The notes below the pieces were generated by a model. That model did no database searches. It was given only the letters and a program-made list of their open reading frames with translations, and was not told the origin of the DNA. Shown here one piece after another: positions 1-9,700 of a stretch of 64,000 nucleotides of DNA; the first letter of the stretch is position 1; every line of letters begins with the position of its first letter. Location of the stretch: assembly GCA_052034005.1 (NCBI GenBank), contig JBPOJB010000009.1, positions 1 to 64,000 on the forward strand. The letters run 5' to 3'. Origin of the DNA: JAAYDI01 sp052034005 (lineage in GTDB: Bacteria; Planctomycetota; Planctomycetia; Pirellulales; Pirellulaceae). The translations under genes and the position numbers were made by a program.

Positions 1-33
1 ACGGCTGAGGGACCGGGTGCGTGCGCCGGTCAG

Positions 34-629
34 GCGAGGATTCGCTGCCGACCGCCTCCCCACAGCGCGCGGCCCGTTGGGCCTGCGGTTACACAGGTGG
101 AGTCCGCCGCCAGGCGGACGACGTGAGCGCGCGCTGGTCCATGCCGCTGCGCACGGGGGCCGGGCGAGGATTCGCTGCCGACCGCCTCCCCCACAGCGCG
201 CGGCCCGTTGGGCCTGCGGTTACACAGGTGGAGTCCGCGCCAGGCGGACGACGTGAGCGCGCGCTGGTCGATGCCGCTGCGCAGGGGGGCCGGGCGAGGA
301 TTCGCTGCCGACCGCCTCCCCACAGCGCGCGGCCCGTTGGGCCTGCGGTTACACAGGTGGAGTCTGCCGCCAGGCGGACGACGTGAGCGCGCGATGGTCC
401 ATGCCGCTGCGCACGGGGGCCGGGCGAGGATTCGCTGCCGACCGCCTCTCCCACAGCGCGCGGCCCGTTGGGCCTGCGGTTACACAGGTGGAGTCTGCCG
501 CCAGGCGGACGGCGTGAGCGTGCGCTGGTCCATGCCGCTGCGCAGGGGGGCCGGGCGTGGATTCGCTGCCGACCGCCTCCCCCACAGCGCGCGGCCCGTT
601 GGGCCTGCGGTTACACAGGTGGAGTCCGC
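34..629. repeat. 130-bp tandem repeat array, about 4.6 copies
   Basis: Copies begin near 34, 164, 294, 424 and 555; the word TTCGCTGCCGACCGCC recurs at 41, 171, 301, 431 and 562, giving periods of 130, 130, 130 and 131 bp. The unit is not a multiple of three, so the reading frames running through it rotate and are probably not genes. Each full unit carries two potential hairpins: GGCCC-GTT-GGGCC and GTCCGCC-GCCA-GGCGGAC. In copies 3 and 4 a C-to-T change in the second stem still permits a G-U pair. The array ends at the stop codon of the minus-strand gene at 632. Its left edge is close to the window start, so more degenerate copies could lie outside. No function is recognised. Confidence 0.95.
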
Positions 630-631
630 CG

Positions 632-1168
632 TCAGGGTGCACTCTGCGATTCCCGCTTGCCGCAGGCGTATCCTTGCTTGAACCCGTCGCACAACCATTC
701 GAGCGTCACGCCTTCGGCGGCGGACTTCGGCCACACCCTGACCAGATACGCGCCCTGTGCGTCGCGCTGCATCTCCACCTTCACGCCCTCTCCGCACCGG
801 ACTCGGACCAGCTCCAGGAATGCTCGGGCGATCGGCTCCTTCTCCCAGGTGAACTGGACCGATTCAAGATGGGTCTTCCGCGCTGGGGCGGCAGGCGCGC
901 CCGTCTGCTCCCGGGCCTCGACCCACCGGGCACGGTTCAAGCGGTATTTTCTTGTCGAATCGTTGGCCAGCGTTGCTTCCAGCGACTTCCATTGCGGGTT
1001 CAGCCTGACAAACTGCTGCACGACCTCCGCGTGGCCGATCCACACGTTGTCGGAGAAGGTTCCCGCGCTGCCGTAAGGGACCGCGTTCTTGACGGGATCT
1101 TCCTGCAACCCCCGCATGAACTGACGCAGCTCGGCGCGCGCGTTCAGGAGGTCAGTCGGGGCATTCAT
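632..1168 (-). CDS. Hypothetical protein, 178 aa
   Basis: The family is not recognised. The product is soluble, with no signal peptide or membrane segment, rich in charged residues and ending GKRESQSAP. A Trp-containing centre (VWIGHAEVVQQFVRLN) and the phrase WEKEPIARAFLELV look like a folded alpha/beta protein rather than a shadow frame. I chose the ATG at 1168, which gives MNAPTDLL; a TTG at 1213 would add 15 residues with less protein-like sequence (MERESSRAHRREYTV). Neither start has a strong SD site. The gene lies about 115 bp downstream of the GH5 gene on the same strand. Its stop codon sits directly against the 130-bp tandem array, which would form its 3' untranslated region. It could be a planctomycete-specific protein. 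Confidence 0.6.
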   Translation of the reverse strand: MNAPTDLLNARAELRQFMRGLQEDPVKNAVPYGSAGTFSDNVWIGHAEVVQQFVRLNPQWKSLEATLANDSTRKYRLNRARWVEAREQTGAPAAPARKTHLESVQFTWEKEPIARAFLELVRVRCGEGVKVEMQRDAQGAYLVRVWPKSAAEGVTLEWLCDGFKQGYACGKRESQSAP

Positions 1169-1229
1169 GACGGTGTACTCGCGACGATGGGCCCGTGACG
1201 ATTCCCGTTCCAATCGGCCTCACCCCCGG

Positions 1230-1248
1230 GCCGGCGCGACACGCCGGC
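1230..1248 (-). terminator. GC hairpin downstream of the GH5 gene
   Basis: A perfect 7-bp stem (GCCGGCG / CGCCGGC) with a 5-nt loop lies about 35 nt after the minus-strand GH5 stop. There is no U-tract, so this is at most a weak or factor-dependent terminator or an mRNA-end structure. Confidence 0.3.
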
Positions 1249-1282
1249 TCGCCGACGGCACGAGAACGCGGCACGGCCGCTT

Positions 1283-2386
1283 CTAGAACTCCTGGAGCAA
1301 GGCCAACAACTGCCGATCGAGTTTGTGTCCGTGGAAATCCTCGTACGACACGTCGGCGCGACCGGAATCCAGCACGCCGAAACTCCCGCGGAAATTCCAC
1401 AGCGCGTAGCCGATATTGTGTCCGGTCAGGATCTCCAGCACGTCGCGGAACCAGGCCAGGAAGACGGGGTGCGGGGTCTGGTTGAAGCAGCCGCATTCGC
1501 CGCAGTGCACGCCGATCCCTTGCCGCGCCAGCGCGACCCAGGGCTCGTACAACTGCTCAAGCCGCCGGCGATCCCACTTGTGCGCCTTGCCCTCGGTATC
1601 CGGCCAGATCGGCTCTGGGAACCGTTCCCCGCGGACCCACGAGGCCTTGTAGTGGCTGATCTCCATCGGATCGTAGCCGCGCGTGCTCTGCCCGACTCCC
1701 AGGTCCACCACCTCCGGCACCGTTTCCCGGCCCCACCGCAGCCCGTCGATGATCACGTAGCGCTGCGCGTCAGCCTCGCGGATCGCCTGGGTCGCCGCCC
1801 GGACCACGCGTTCGTAATCCGTGCGACTCATCTGGTCGTCCGGGCTGGCCGGCTCGTTCAGCAAGTCGAAGCTGAGCTGTTTCGAATCGATCCCCTGGTA
1901 GCGCTTGGCAAACAGGTTCCAGTGCCAGCAGAATGCCTCCTCCGCCTCTTTGTCCTTCCACAGGCTCAACTTCTCCGCCGGCGGATTCACGCAGTAGCCC
2001 GGTCCGCGATGGAAGTTCAGGCTCACATGCAGGCCGTACTTCGCGCCCCACTGGACCACCTGGTCGATCCGGGCCAGCATCGACTCCTTCACCTTGTACC
2101 AGTCGCCGGGCTCGACCCACAACTCGTAGGACATCGGCAGCCGGATGAAGTTGAAGCCCCAGTCCTGCAGCCAGCGGAAGTCGTCTTCCACCGGCCGGGC
2201 ATCGTCGCGCCGCGTGAAGAAATAGGTCAAGTTGAACCCCCGCCAACGCGGCAGGACGCTTTGCGCGGCCGGCGGCGACTGCTGGGCCGCCTGGCCGGCG
2301 ACCCCGGCACCCAGGAACCGCGCGGCCCCGAGCGCCCCGGCCGATGTCTGGATGAACTCACGCCGCGACCATCGCTGTGTACTCAT
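1283..2386 (-). CDS. Exported glycoside hydrolase family 5 (cellulase-like)
   Basis: This 367-residue enzyme is predicted to hydrolyse beta-linked glucans or mannans outside the cytoplasm. The N-terminus MSTQRWSRREFIQTSAG has the RRxF core of a Tat signal, followed by a hydrophobic stretch and AGVAGQA. GH5 landmarks follow in order: WRGFNLTYF (48-56), FNFIRLPMSYELW (78-90), the acid/base Glu178 in LLNEPASP, His/Tyr motifs in the middle, and a likely nucleophile Glu297 in VHCGECGCF. The LWNFRGSFGVLDSGR segment near the C-terminus is typical of the (beta/alpha)8 barrel. The ATG at 2386 is preceded by GGGGGTGG at a good distance; an upstream in-frame start would spoil the Tat signal. The substrate cannot be told from sequence. 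It is followed 115 bp later by the hypothetical gene and preceded by the enolase-superfamily gene. Confidence 0.9.
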   Translation of the reverse strand: MSTQRWSRREFIQTSAGALGAARFLGAGVAGQAAQQSPPAAQSVLPRWRGFNLTYFFTRRDDARPVEDDFRWLQDWGFNFIRLPMSYELWVEPGDWYKVKESMLARIDQVVQWGAKYGLHVSLNFHRGPGYCVNPPAEKLSLWKDKEAEEAFCWHWNLFAKRYQGIDSKQLSFDLLNEPASPDDQMSRTDYERVVRAATQAIREADAQRYVIIDGLRWGRETVPEVVDLGVGQSTRGYDPMEISHYKASWVRGERFPEPIWPDTEGKAHKWDRRRLEQLYEPWVALARQGIGVHCGECGCFNQTPHPVFLAWFRDVLEILTGHNIGYALWNFRGSFGVLDSGRADVSYEDFHGHKLDRQLLALLQEF

Positions 2387-2465
2387 GCTTGCCACCCCCA
2401 CGCAGTTCAAGTTGTGGTATGCAGGGTCCAATCCGGGCGCCGTCCCGCCGCGCCCGGTGCGCTGG

Positions 2466-2474
2466 ATTATAGCA
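2466..2474 (-). promoter_or_regulatory. Extended -10 promoter for the GH5 gene
   Basis: On the minus strand TGC-TATAAT forms an extended -10 element 80 nt upstream of the GH5 start, in the spacer after the enolase-superfamily stop. No good TTGACA-like -35 is seen, as is usual with a TGN extension. It suggests GH5 has its own transcript. Confidence 0.45.
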
Positions 2475-2482
2475 CAGGCTGG

Positions 2483-3634
2483 TCAGGCGGTGACCATGAG
2501 CGCCGCCAGCTTCGTTTCGTCGACATCCAAGCCTAGGCCCGGTCCGGTCGGCGCGCGCGCGACGTCACCCGTGATGTCGAGCGGCGCGCGCAGGATGTCG
2601 CTCCGGAGATACTGCGGGCCGTTGAGCGCGGCCGGCTGGTCGAGCCCGTACGCCGAGAACAGGGCCAAGGAGGCCGCGCACGAGATGTCAGGGTCGGTCA
2701 GGCCGCTCCCCAGCCAGAACAGGCCCGCCTCCTGGACCAGCTCGATCTGCCGGCGCGCCGCCAGCAGCCCGCCGCACCGGGAGATCTTGATGGTCAAACC
2801 GTCCACCATCTGCAGCCGGATGAACTCCGCGGCCTCGACCGGCGAGACGACCCCTTCGTCGAGCGTGATCGGAATCGCGCCCTGCCGCTTCAACGCCTGG
2901 TAACCGCTGATGCAGTTGGGCCGCAGGGGTGCCTCGAATACATCCACGCCTGCGTCCGCCAACCGCGGCGCGACCGCCAGCGCGGTCGCCACGTCATAGC
3001 CGCCGTTGGCATCGACCCAGAGGTGCCCCGCGGGAACCAGCTGGCGGATCCGCCGCACCAGCCGCACATCGAAGTCCGCATCCGGCGCGATCTTGACGTT
3101 GAAGTGGCGATAGCCCCGAGCGCCGGCCGTCGCCAGCTCCTGATCCACGTCGTCCAGCGAACGTACGTTGATGGTCCAGCTCAAGGTGATCGGCTGGTCG
3201 GCCGATCGGCCCCACGACTGAGCCACCGAGCGCCCGGTGAGCTTCCCTGCCAGATCGTGCAAGGCCAGATCGATCCCCGCGCGGGAGAGCGGCATCCCCG
3301 TGCTGAACGACGGCGCCACCGCCTGATCCATCGCCCGATGCGCGCCGGGAATGTCGCGCGGGTCCCGGCCTACCAGGGTCGGCGCGAAGTAGTGCCGGAT
3401 GACCGCCAGTGCAGCCTCCGGTACTTCGTAACTCCAGCGCGGCACGGGCAGGCTCTGGCCCCAGCCCGCCGTGCCGTCGTCCGCCGTCACCTTGACGACG
3501 ACGACGCGATGGCCGTGCGAGCCGTCCAGGAACTTGAAATACCCCGACCAGGGATACGACACGAGCATCGCATCCACGCGGTCGATCTTCGCCCCGTCTG
3601 ACCGGCTCATGGGCGTGTCTCGAGCGTTGACCAC
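2483..3634 (-). CDS. Mandelate racemase / muconate lactonizing family (enolase superfamily)
   Basis: A cytoplasmic enzyme that would abstract a proton alpha to a carboxylate; known members act as sugar-acid dehydratases, racemases, epimerases or cycloisomerases. Catalytic features are visible: Lys181 in FNVKIAP, metal ligands Asp208 (WVDANGG), Glu234 (FEAPL) and Asp259 (LDEGV), and the opposite-face Lys283 in TIKISRCGG. The usual KxK motif appears as KxA (K181-I-A183), so acid/base chemistry may rely on one Lys on that face. The length of 383 aa is normal. A GTG at 3634 has GGTAGG upstream; an ATG at 3610 (MSRSDGAK) is possible but lacks an SD site. It sits next to GH5, so sugar-acid catabolism is a reasonable inference. 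The exact substrate is unknown. Confidence 0.88.
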   Translation of the reverse strand: MVNARDTPMSRSDGAKIDRVDAMLVSYPWSGYFKFLDGSHGHRVVVVKVTADDGTAGWGQSLPVPRWSYEVPEAALAVIRHYFAPTLVGRDPRDIPGAHRAMDQAVAPSFSTGMPLSRAGIDLALHDLAGKLTGRSVAQSWGRSADQPITLSWTINVRSLDDVDQELATAGARGYRHFNVKIAPDADFDVRLVRRIRQLVPAGHLWVDANGGYDVATALAVAPRLADAGVDVFEAPLRPNCISGYQALKRQGAIPITLDEGVVSPVEAAEFIRLQMVDGLTIKISRCGGLLAARRQIELVQEAGLFWLGSGLTDPDISCAASLALFSAYGLDQPAALNGPQYLRSDILRAPLDITGDVARAPTGPGLGLDVDETKLAALMVTA

Positions 3635-3762
3635 TGCGAACCTACCGCTGCCCCGACGGACCAGTCTGCCTGGTTCCGCGGCCGGGTGCCAGCCCCCCAG
3701 TCACCGCGCACAGCGACCGCCCCGGCGCGCCGGCAGGTGACAGCCTCCCTCCTGCAGTCCGC

Positions 3763-6700
3763 TCAGCGCGGTCGCGTGCCAAGCAGCAGCTCCAGCAGCG
3801 CGGCCTGGTCATTGTCGCCGGCATCCCACCGGTGGATCGCGTCCGCCGCGAGCAACTCCAGGACATCCTCGTCGTCGACGCTCACCAGGTAATCTCGCAG
3901 CGCCAGTTGGCGCGCCACATCCGCCTGGCCAATGCGTAAGCCGTACTCGGGATCGAGGGCCAACGCGACCGGCACGGTCGCCGGACGCGCCGCCGGCATG
4001 CTGGAGGGCAGTCGCGACGGGACCGGGTCCGCCGGCACGGTCGGATTGATCTGGAACTCGTCTGCCAGCGCGGCATCCGGCTGGGGCACCAGGTCCGCTC
4101 GCGGGACGGCGCCGGCCACGGCCTCCCCTTCGCCCTCCGCCTCGCCTTCACCGCCGATCGCGTTCAGGTAGTTGATGACGATCAGCGCGTCGGCGGGCGA
4201 CACGATTCCATCACCGTTGACATCCAGGTACGGCGGTGGCACGAGGGGCGGGATGGGCGGGTTCGGCAGCTGGCGCTGGCCGCGGTAGTTGATGTCGTTG
4301 ATGATCAGCAACGCATCGATGGGCGAGATAAAGCCGTCGGCGTTCACGTCCCGGAAGTTGACCGGGTTCTGCCATGGACGCTGATTCTCGACCACACTGA
4401 TCGTCACGGTCGCGACATTGGATGTCGCCCCGTCGTCGTCACGCACCGTGTAGGTGAACGCGTCGGGCCCTACATACTTGTTCATCGGCGTGTAGAGGAC
4501 CGTGCCGTTGGTGTTGACCTTGAGCGAGCCGTGGGCCGCGCCCCTGACGATGGTCACCGAACTGGGCACGAGCGTTCCATCGCTGTCCCAGTCGTTGGCC
4601 AGGACATTGATCGTCTTGGGGGTGTTCTTGAGCACTTCGACCGTGTCGTCCACCGCCACGGGAGGCGCGTTGAAGTCCAACGAGACGGTGGCCACATTGG
4701 ACTCCGCCCCGTCGTTGTCGCGCACCGTGTAGGTGAGCGTGTCGAGGCCGCTGTAGTTCCCCCCCACGGTGTACTTGATCGTCCCGTCGGGCAGGACCGC
4801 GGCGGTCCCGTGCGCCGGGGGCGTGATGATCGTGACCGTGGACGGATCGAGCGTGCCATCGATATCCGAGTCATTGGCCAGCACGCTGACGGTCACGTTG
4901 CCCGTAGGCGGCACCAGCGCGAAATCGTCCACGGCCACCGGTGCGTCATTGACGCCGGTCACGACGACCGTGACCGTGGCCGGCGCGGAGTACTCCGTGC
5001 CGTCCGTGACGCGGTAGGTGAACGTGTCCTCCAGCGTCTGGCCGGCCGCCAGGGCCTGCAGCGGCGCGGCACTCCGCGGGTCGTACAGGAAGCTGCCGTC
5101 CTCCATCAGCGTGACAGCGGCGCCGTAACGGCTGGCCAGCGTTCCGGCTTCCACCTGGAGCACGTCGCCATCCGCATCCGAACCGCCGGCCAACAGGCCG
5201 GGAGCCGCGACTTGCAGCAGGTCGTCCTCCAGCACGCTGTACCAGTCGTCAGCCGCCACCGGCGGGTCGTTGCGGCCGCTGACCGTCACCGTGACCGTGG
5301 CCGAACTCGTTTCGCCCGACGCGTCGCGTACGGTATAGGTGAACGTGTCCTGCAGGGTCTGCCCCGGCTTGAGCAGTTGGAGCGCGGGGGCCGTTGTCGG
5401 GTCGTAGAGGAACCAGCCCGAACCTCCGACCAGCACGCGGGCGCCCAGCAGGCTCTGCGTGTCGGCACTGATCACCACCAGCAGGTCGCCGGCGTCCTTG
5501 TCCATGTCGTTGCCCAGCACGCCGGGCGCGGGCACCAGCAGCTCGGTGTCCTCGTCGGTGCTGTAGGCGTCATCCACCGCTTCCGGCGCATCGTTGATGC
5601 CGTCGACCGTGATCAACACAAACGCGATGTTGGACAGGGTCACACCATCGGTCGCCTGGTAGGAGAAGCCATCCTGCACGGATTGGCCCGGTCGCAGCGC
5701 CTGCAGATCGGCCGCCTGCGTCGGGTCATACGTGAAGCTGCCATCCGGATAGACGGTGACCGTGGCGCCGTAGAGACTCGTTGTGTCGTACCGGGCGACC
5801 TGCAGCGCCTGCCCGTCCGGATCGCTGTCGTTCCCCAGCACGCCGGGTGCCGCGACGTTCAGCACGCTGTCTTCATCGGTGGCGTACGTGTCATTGCTGG
5901 CCACCGGCGGGTCGTTCACCCCAGCGACCGTGACGGTTACGGTCGCCGTGCTCAAGGCGCCGACGAGGTCGCTGATCGTGTAGGAGAACGTATCCTCCAG
6001 CGATTCACCGGCCTTGAGGGCCTGCAAGGTCGTGGACACCGTCGGGTCGTAGACCAACCGGCCGTCGGAGTGCAACGTGACCGCGGCGCCCAGCGCGCTG
6101 GTCGCGTCAAAACCGAAGATCGACACCACGTCCCCGGTGTCAATGTCCCAATCGTTTTCCAGCACGCCGGGGGCGTCGACCGTCAGGACCAGGTTCTCGG
6201 TGGTTTCATAGAAATCGTCGTTCGCAATCGGGGCATCGTTCACGCCGGCGACATGGATGGTGACGGTGGCCACGTTCGACGTGAGACCGCCATCGGTCGC
6301 GCGATAGGTGAACGTGTCATCCACCACGGTGCCGGCGGGCAGCATCTGGAGCTTGATCGCGGTGGTCGGGTCATAGAGGAAGTGGCCGTCGGCATCGACC
6401 GTCACCAGGGCGCCCAGCGCGCTCAGGGCATCATATTGCGCCACGGATAATGGGTCACCGTCGGCGTCCGTGTCGCCTTCCAGCACGCCCGGTGCCGGCA
6501 CGTCGAGAACCAGGTCCTCCGTCGTATCGTACTCGTCGTCGTCCGCCACGGGCGGCGTGCCCGGGACGATCTCCAGCCGGTAGTCTTCCACCTCGCCGTC
6601 GATCGCCAGTCCGAGCGGCCCGAGCGCGCCGAGCGAGCTGATGCGGAACCGCGCGTAGGTCTCGTACCTCGCATCCGTCGCGTACTGGGCCGGCATCTGG

Positions 6701-9700
6701 ATCGTCAGCTCGTTCGCGCCGACTGACAGCGGGTGGCTGGCGAAGACCTGCTCGCCGTCGTCGAACCAGTCGCCGTCGTGGTTGAAGTCGACCCACGCGT
6801 CGAGGAAGCCCAGCCCGCTGGACCATACGGTGATCGGCGTCGGCACGAAGGGGTTCAAGGTGGTGAACTCCCAGGTCACGCCGTCATCCAGGTCGCCGTC
6901 CGGCAGGAGTGCATCGTCCTCGGCCGTGATCCCGCTGCCCAGCATGAGCGGCGTGCCGGAAATGGCATGCCGCGCGCCGTTGTCCTTCAAGAGCGTGGCG
7001 TACGGTTCGGGCGCGTCGCCGAAGTCGAACTGCACGCCGGGCATCAGGATCGTGAAGTGGGTCTCGTTGTTGGCCTGGTTCGGCTTCAAGCTGTTGCCGG
7101 CATTGTCCTTGATCGCGGAGATGAAGAAGTTCTGCAGCCCGCTGATGCTCTGGATGCCGTTGATGTAGTAGCTGGTGCCGCCGCGGAACGCCAGGTTCAC
7201 ACCGGTCAGCAGGCTGTTGTCGATTGCGTCCAGGATCAGCGGCGCGAACTGCGACGCGTCAAACGACGCATCCGGAATGAACGAGACCGGCACGACGCCG
7301 CCGGGCACGCCGCGTTGGGTGAGCTTGGAGTTGAGCGTGTCGGTCTTGTGATGGATGGTGTCGTGGAGAGCGATCAGGCCTCCGCCCATGTAGGTCGGCG
7401 TCAAGCCGACGTCGGCCAGGTTGATCGCCGCGATGATGTAGCCCGCCAGTTGATCGACCGTGCTGGTCGACCTGATCAGGATCGGCCGGTTGCCCGGGGT
7501 GACGCTGCCGTTGCTGTCGAACTCGAAGACCACCGGGGCGCCCGGGCGGTTCTGGATCGAGAAAGTCTGGCCGTCCGCCAGGCCTCCGACGCCGGCGGCC
7601 TGTGGCGGGATGATCAGGACCGTCGAGGACCGGACGCCGGGCGTGCCGGACTGCCAGAGGTTCGGCGCCCCGGAGACCACCAGGCGGTGACTCGGAGTGC
7701 CGCCCACGTAGACATGCCCGTTGCCGAAATAAGTGGGGGTCAAACCCACCACACTGCCGCTGATCGCGTTGACGATCGACGCGGCGATGTCGTCCCGCGT
7801 GCTGGCCGCGCTGTAGCGAATCGGCACGCGCCCGGCCATGACGCTCCCATCGCTGTCAAACTCGAAGTAGGTGTTGGGATGGATCCCATCGGCGATCATG
7901 ATGTTCTGGCCGTCGGCCACGATACCCGGCCTGCCGGATTGGGTCAGCGCGCAATTGGCCGTGTTGATCGTGTAATTGCTGCGCGCGCCGAAGTGGATCA
8001 CGCCGTCGCCCAGGTACCGGGCGGTGATGCCGATGCCCTTGGCGTTCAACGCGTTGATGATCGCCGCTGCCAATTCGTCCTGAGTCGACGCGGCGGCGAT
8101 GTCGATCGGGTTGTTGCCCACCAGGTACATGGGCGGCGAATTGACGTCGAATTCGAACGTGTGGTTGCCGAACGCGCCGGCGGACACGACGAACGTCTGG
8201 CCGTCCTGCAAGCCCCCAGGCCCCTTGCCCGCCGCCGGCACGTGCAATGTGAGCGTCTCCGGCAGGTACAGGCTGTAGCCGCATTCGAACTCAAACGTCA
8301 CGGTCCCGCCCGTGTTGTCGGTGATGACGAACATCTCGCCGTCCGAGATCTGGCTGCCGTCCGGCATGACGATCACGAACCGGTCTTCATTGGGCAACGT
8401 GATCTTGTAGGTCACGTCGTTGTCCCATTTGCCCGCCAGCGGCATGAACCGCATCGTGTTCGTGGTGGCGTTGTAGCGGAATATATAGTCGACGCCCTCC
8501 TCCAACACCTGGCCGTCCGCCGTCAACGTGATCCGGCTGGAGTCCACGGTGAGGTCGTCCACGCCCGTGCCTTCGCCCGATTCGGAGGAGGCCAGGCCGT
8601 CCACCAGTTGGATGACGAAGCTGTTGTAGTCGCCCGCCGCCAACTGGACCACCGTCGGCGTCGGGTCCCGATCGATACCCGCTGCGTCGTTGTCGCGCGG
8701 CACGATCAGCACGGCGTCCGGGCCGACGAAGTCCGCCCGATCCAGCGCACCGCGGTCCTTGAACACGTTGGCGCCCTGGCCGGCCGGCGTGTCGACTTCC
8801 GGATCGTCGGAGCGCAGCAGGCCGGCGGCGTCCAGGTCGGGCGCCAGGATCGGCGACACGGGGATGCCCATCGCGTTCTTGACCAAGGCGAACCCGACGC
8901 GTTCCTCCAACGAGTCGATCGCACAGTCGATGACGGGCGACATCGGGGCCGGATAGAAATTGCGGTCCGCGGAGTTCACGAACAGCGGATCGTAGTCGCC
9001 CATCCGCACGTTGAAGTCGTCGCCCGTGCTGCCGACATTCGAATCGGCCAGGTCGTTGTGCTGGTAGATCGAACCGCCGACCACCGTCGTCGGCGAGGCG
9101 TCCTGCCAGATGCCGGCGTTCAAATTGGCCAGCAGGTTGTTCAGCAGGGTGGGGCTGGACCCGTCGGAGACCAGGATGCCCGTCTCGGGCAGCAGCTGGT
9201 CGATATTCTCGTCCAGCATGGGGCGGAAGAGCAGGTCGCCGGTGATCCGGGTGGCGCCGCGGACGACCACGTACAGCTCGCTCGTGGCGCGGGGAGGCGT
9301 GTAGGGGCTGTCGTGCCCGAAGCCCGGGAAGCCGTACACCGACGTGTCGCCCGCGATGGCGGGCGTCTGCGGCGGCAGGTTGCCCGACGCGCCGGAGTGG
9401 CCGCCCAGCGCGACGGCCGTGACGCCGGTCAGGCCCTGGCCGATCGTGTTGGCCATGGCCACCGCCATTTCGGGCGCGCGATAGCCCGGACCGCGATGGT
9501 TGAACCCCTGCGGATGCACGGGACGCGAATCATAGACGATCGGGATATGGCCCTCGGCCACGCCCGGGGCGTTGACGTCGTCGAACTCGTACGTCACGCT
9601 CCCATGCAGGTCGCTCACGACGAAGGTCGTGCCGTCGGCCACTCGGGTGCCGTCGACGGCGGTGATCACCCAGGTCCGAGGCGCGATGACGTTGATTTCG

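Noticed and set aside
34..629. CRISPR array
   Set aside because: The unit is 130 bp with no separate variable spacers and no cas genes nearby.
21..681. Overlapping frames through the 130-bp array encoding repetitive Arg/Gly/Pro-rich peptides
   Set aside because: The unit is not divisible by three, the frames rotate, and no RBS or domain is visible; the array is better read as non-coding.
3722..3733. 12-bp GC palindrome downstream of the giant gene as a terminator
   Set aside because: It has no loop and no U-tract and could arise by chance in this GC-rich DNA.
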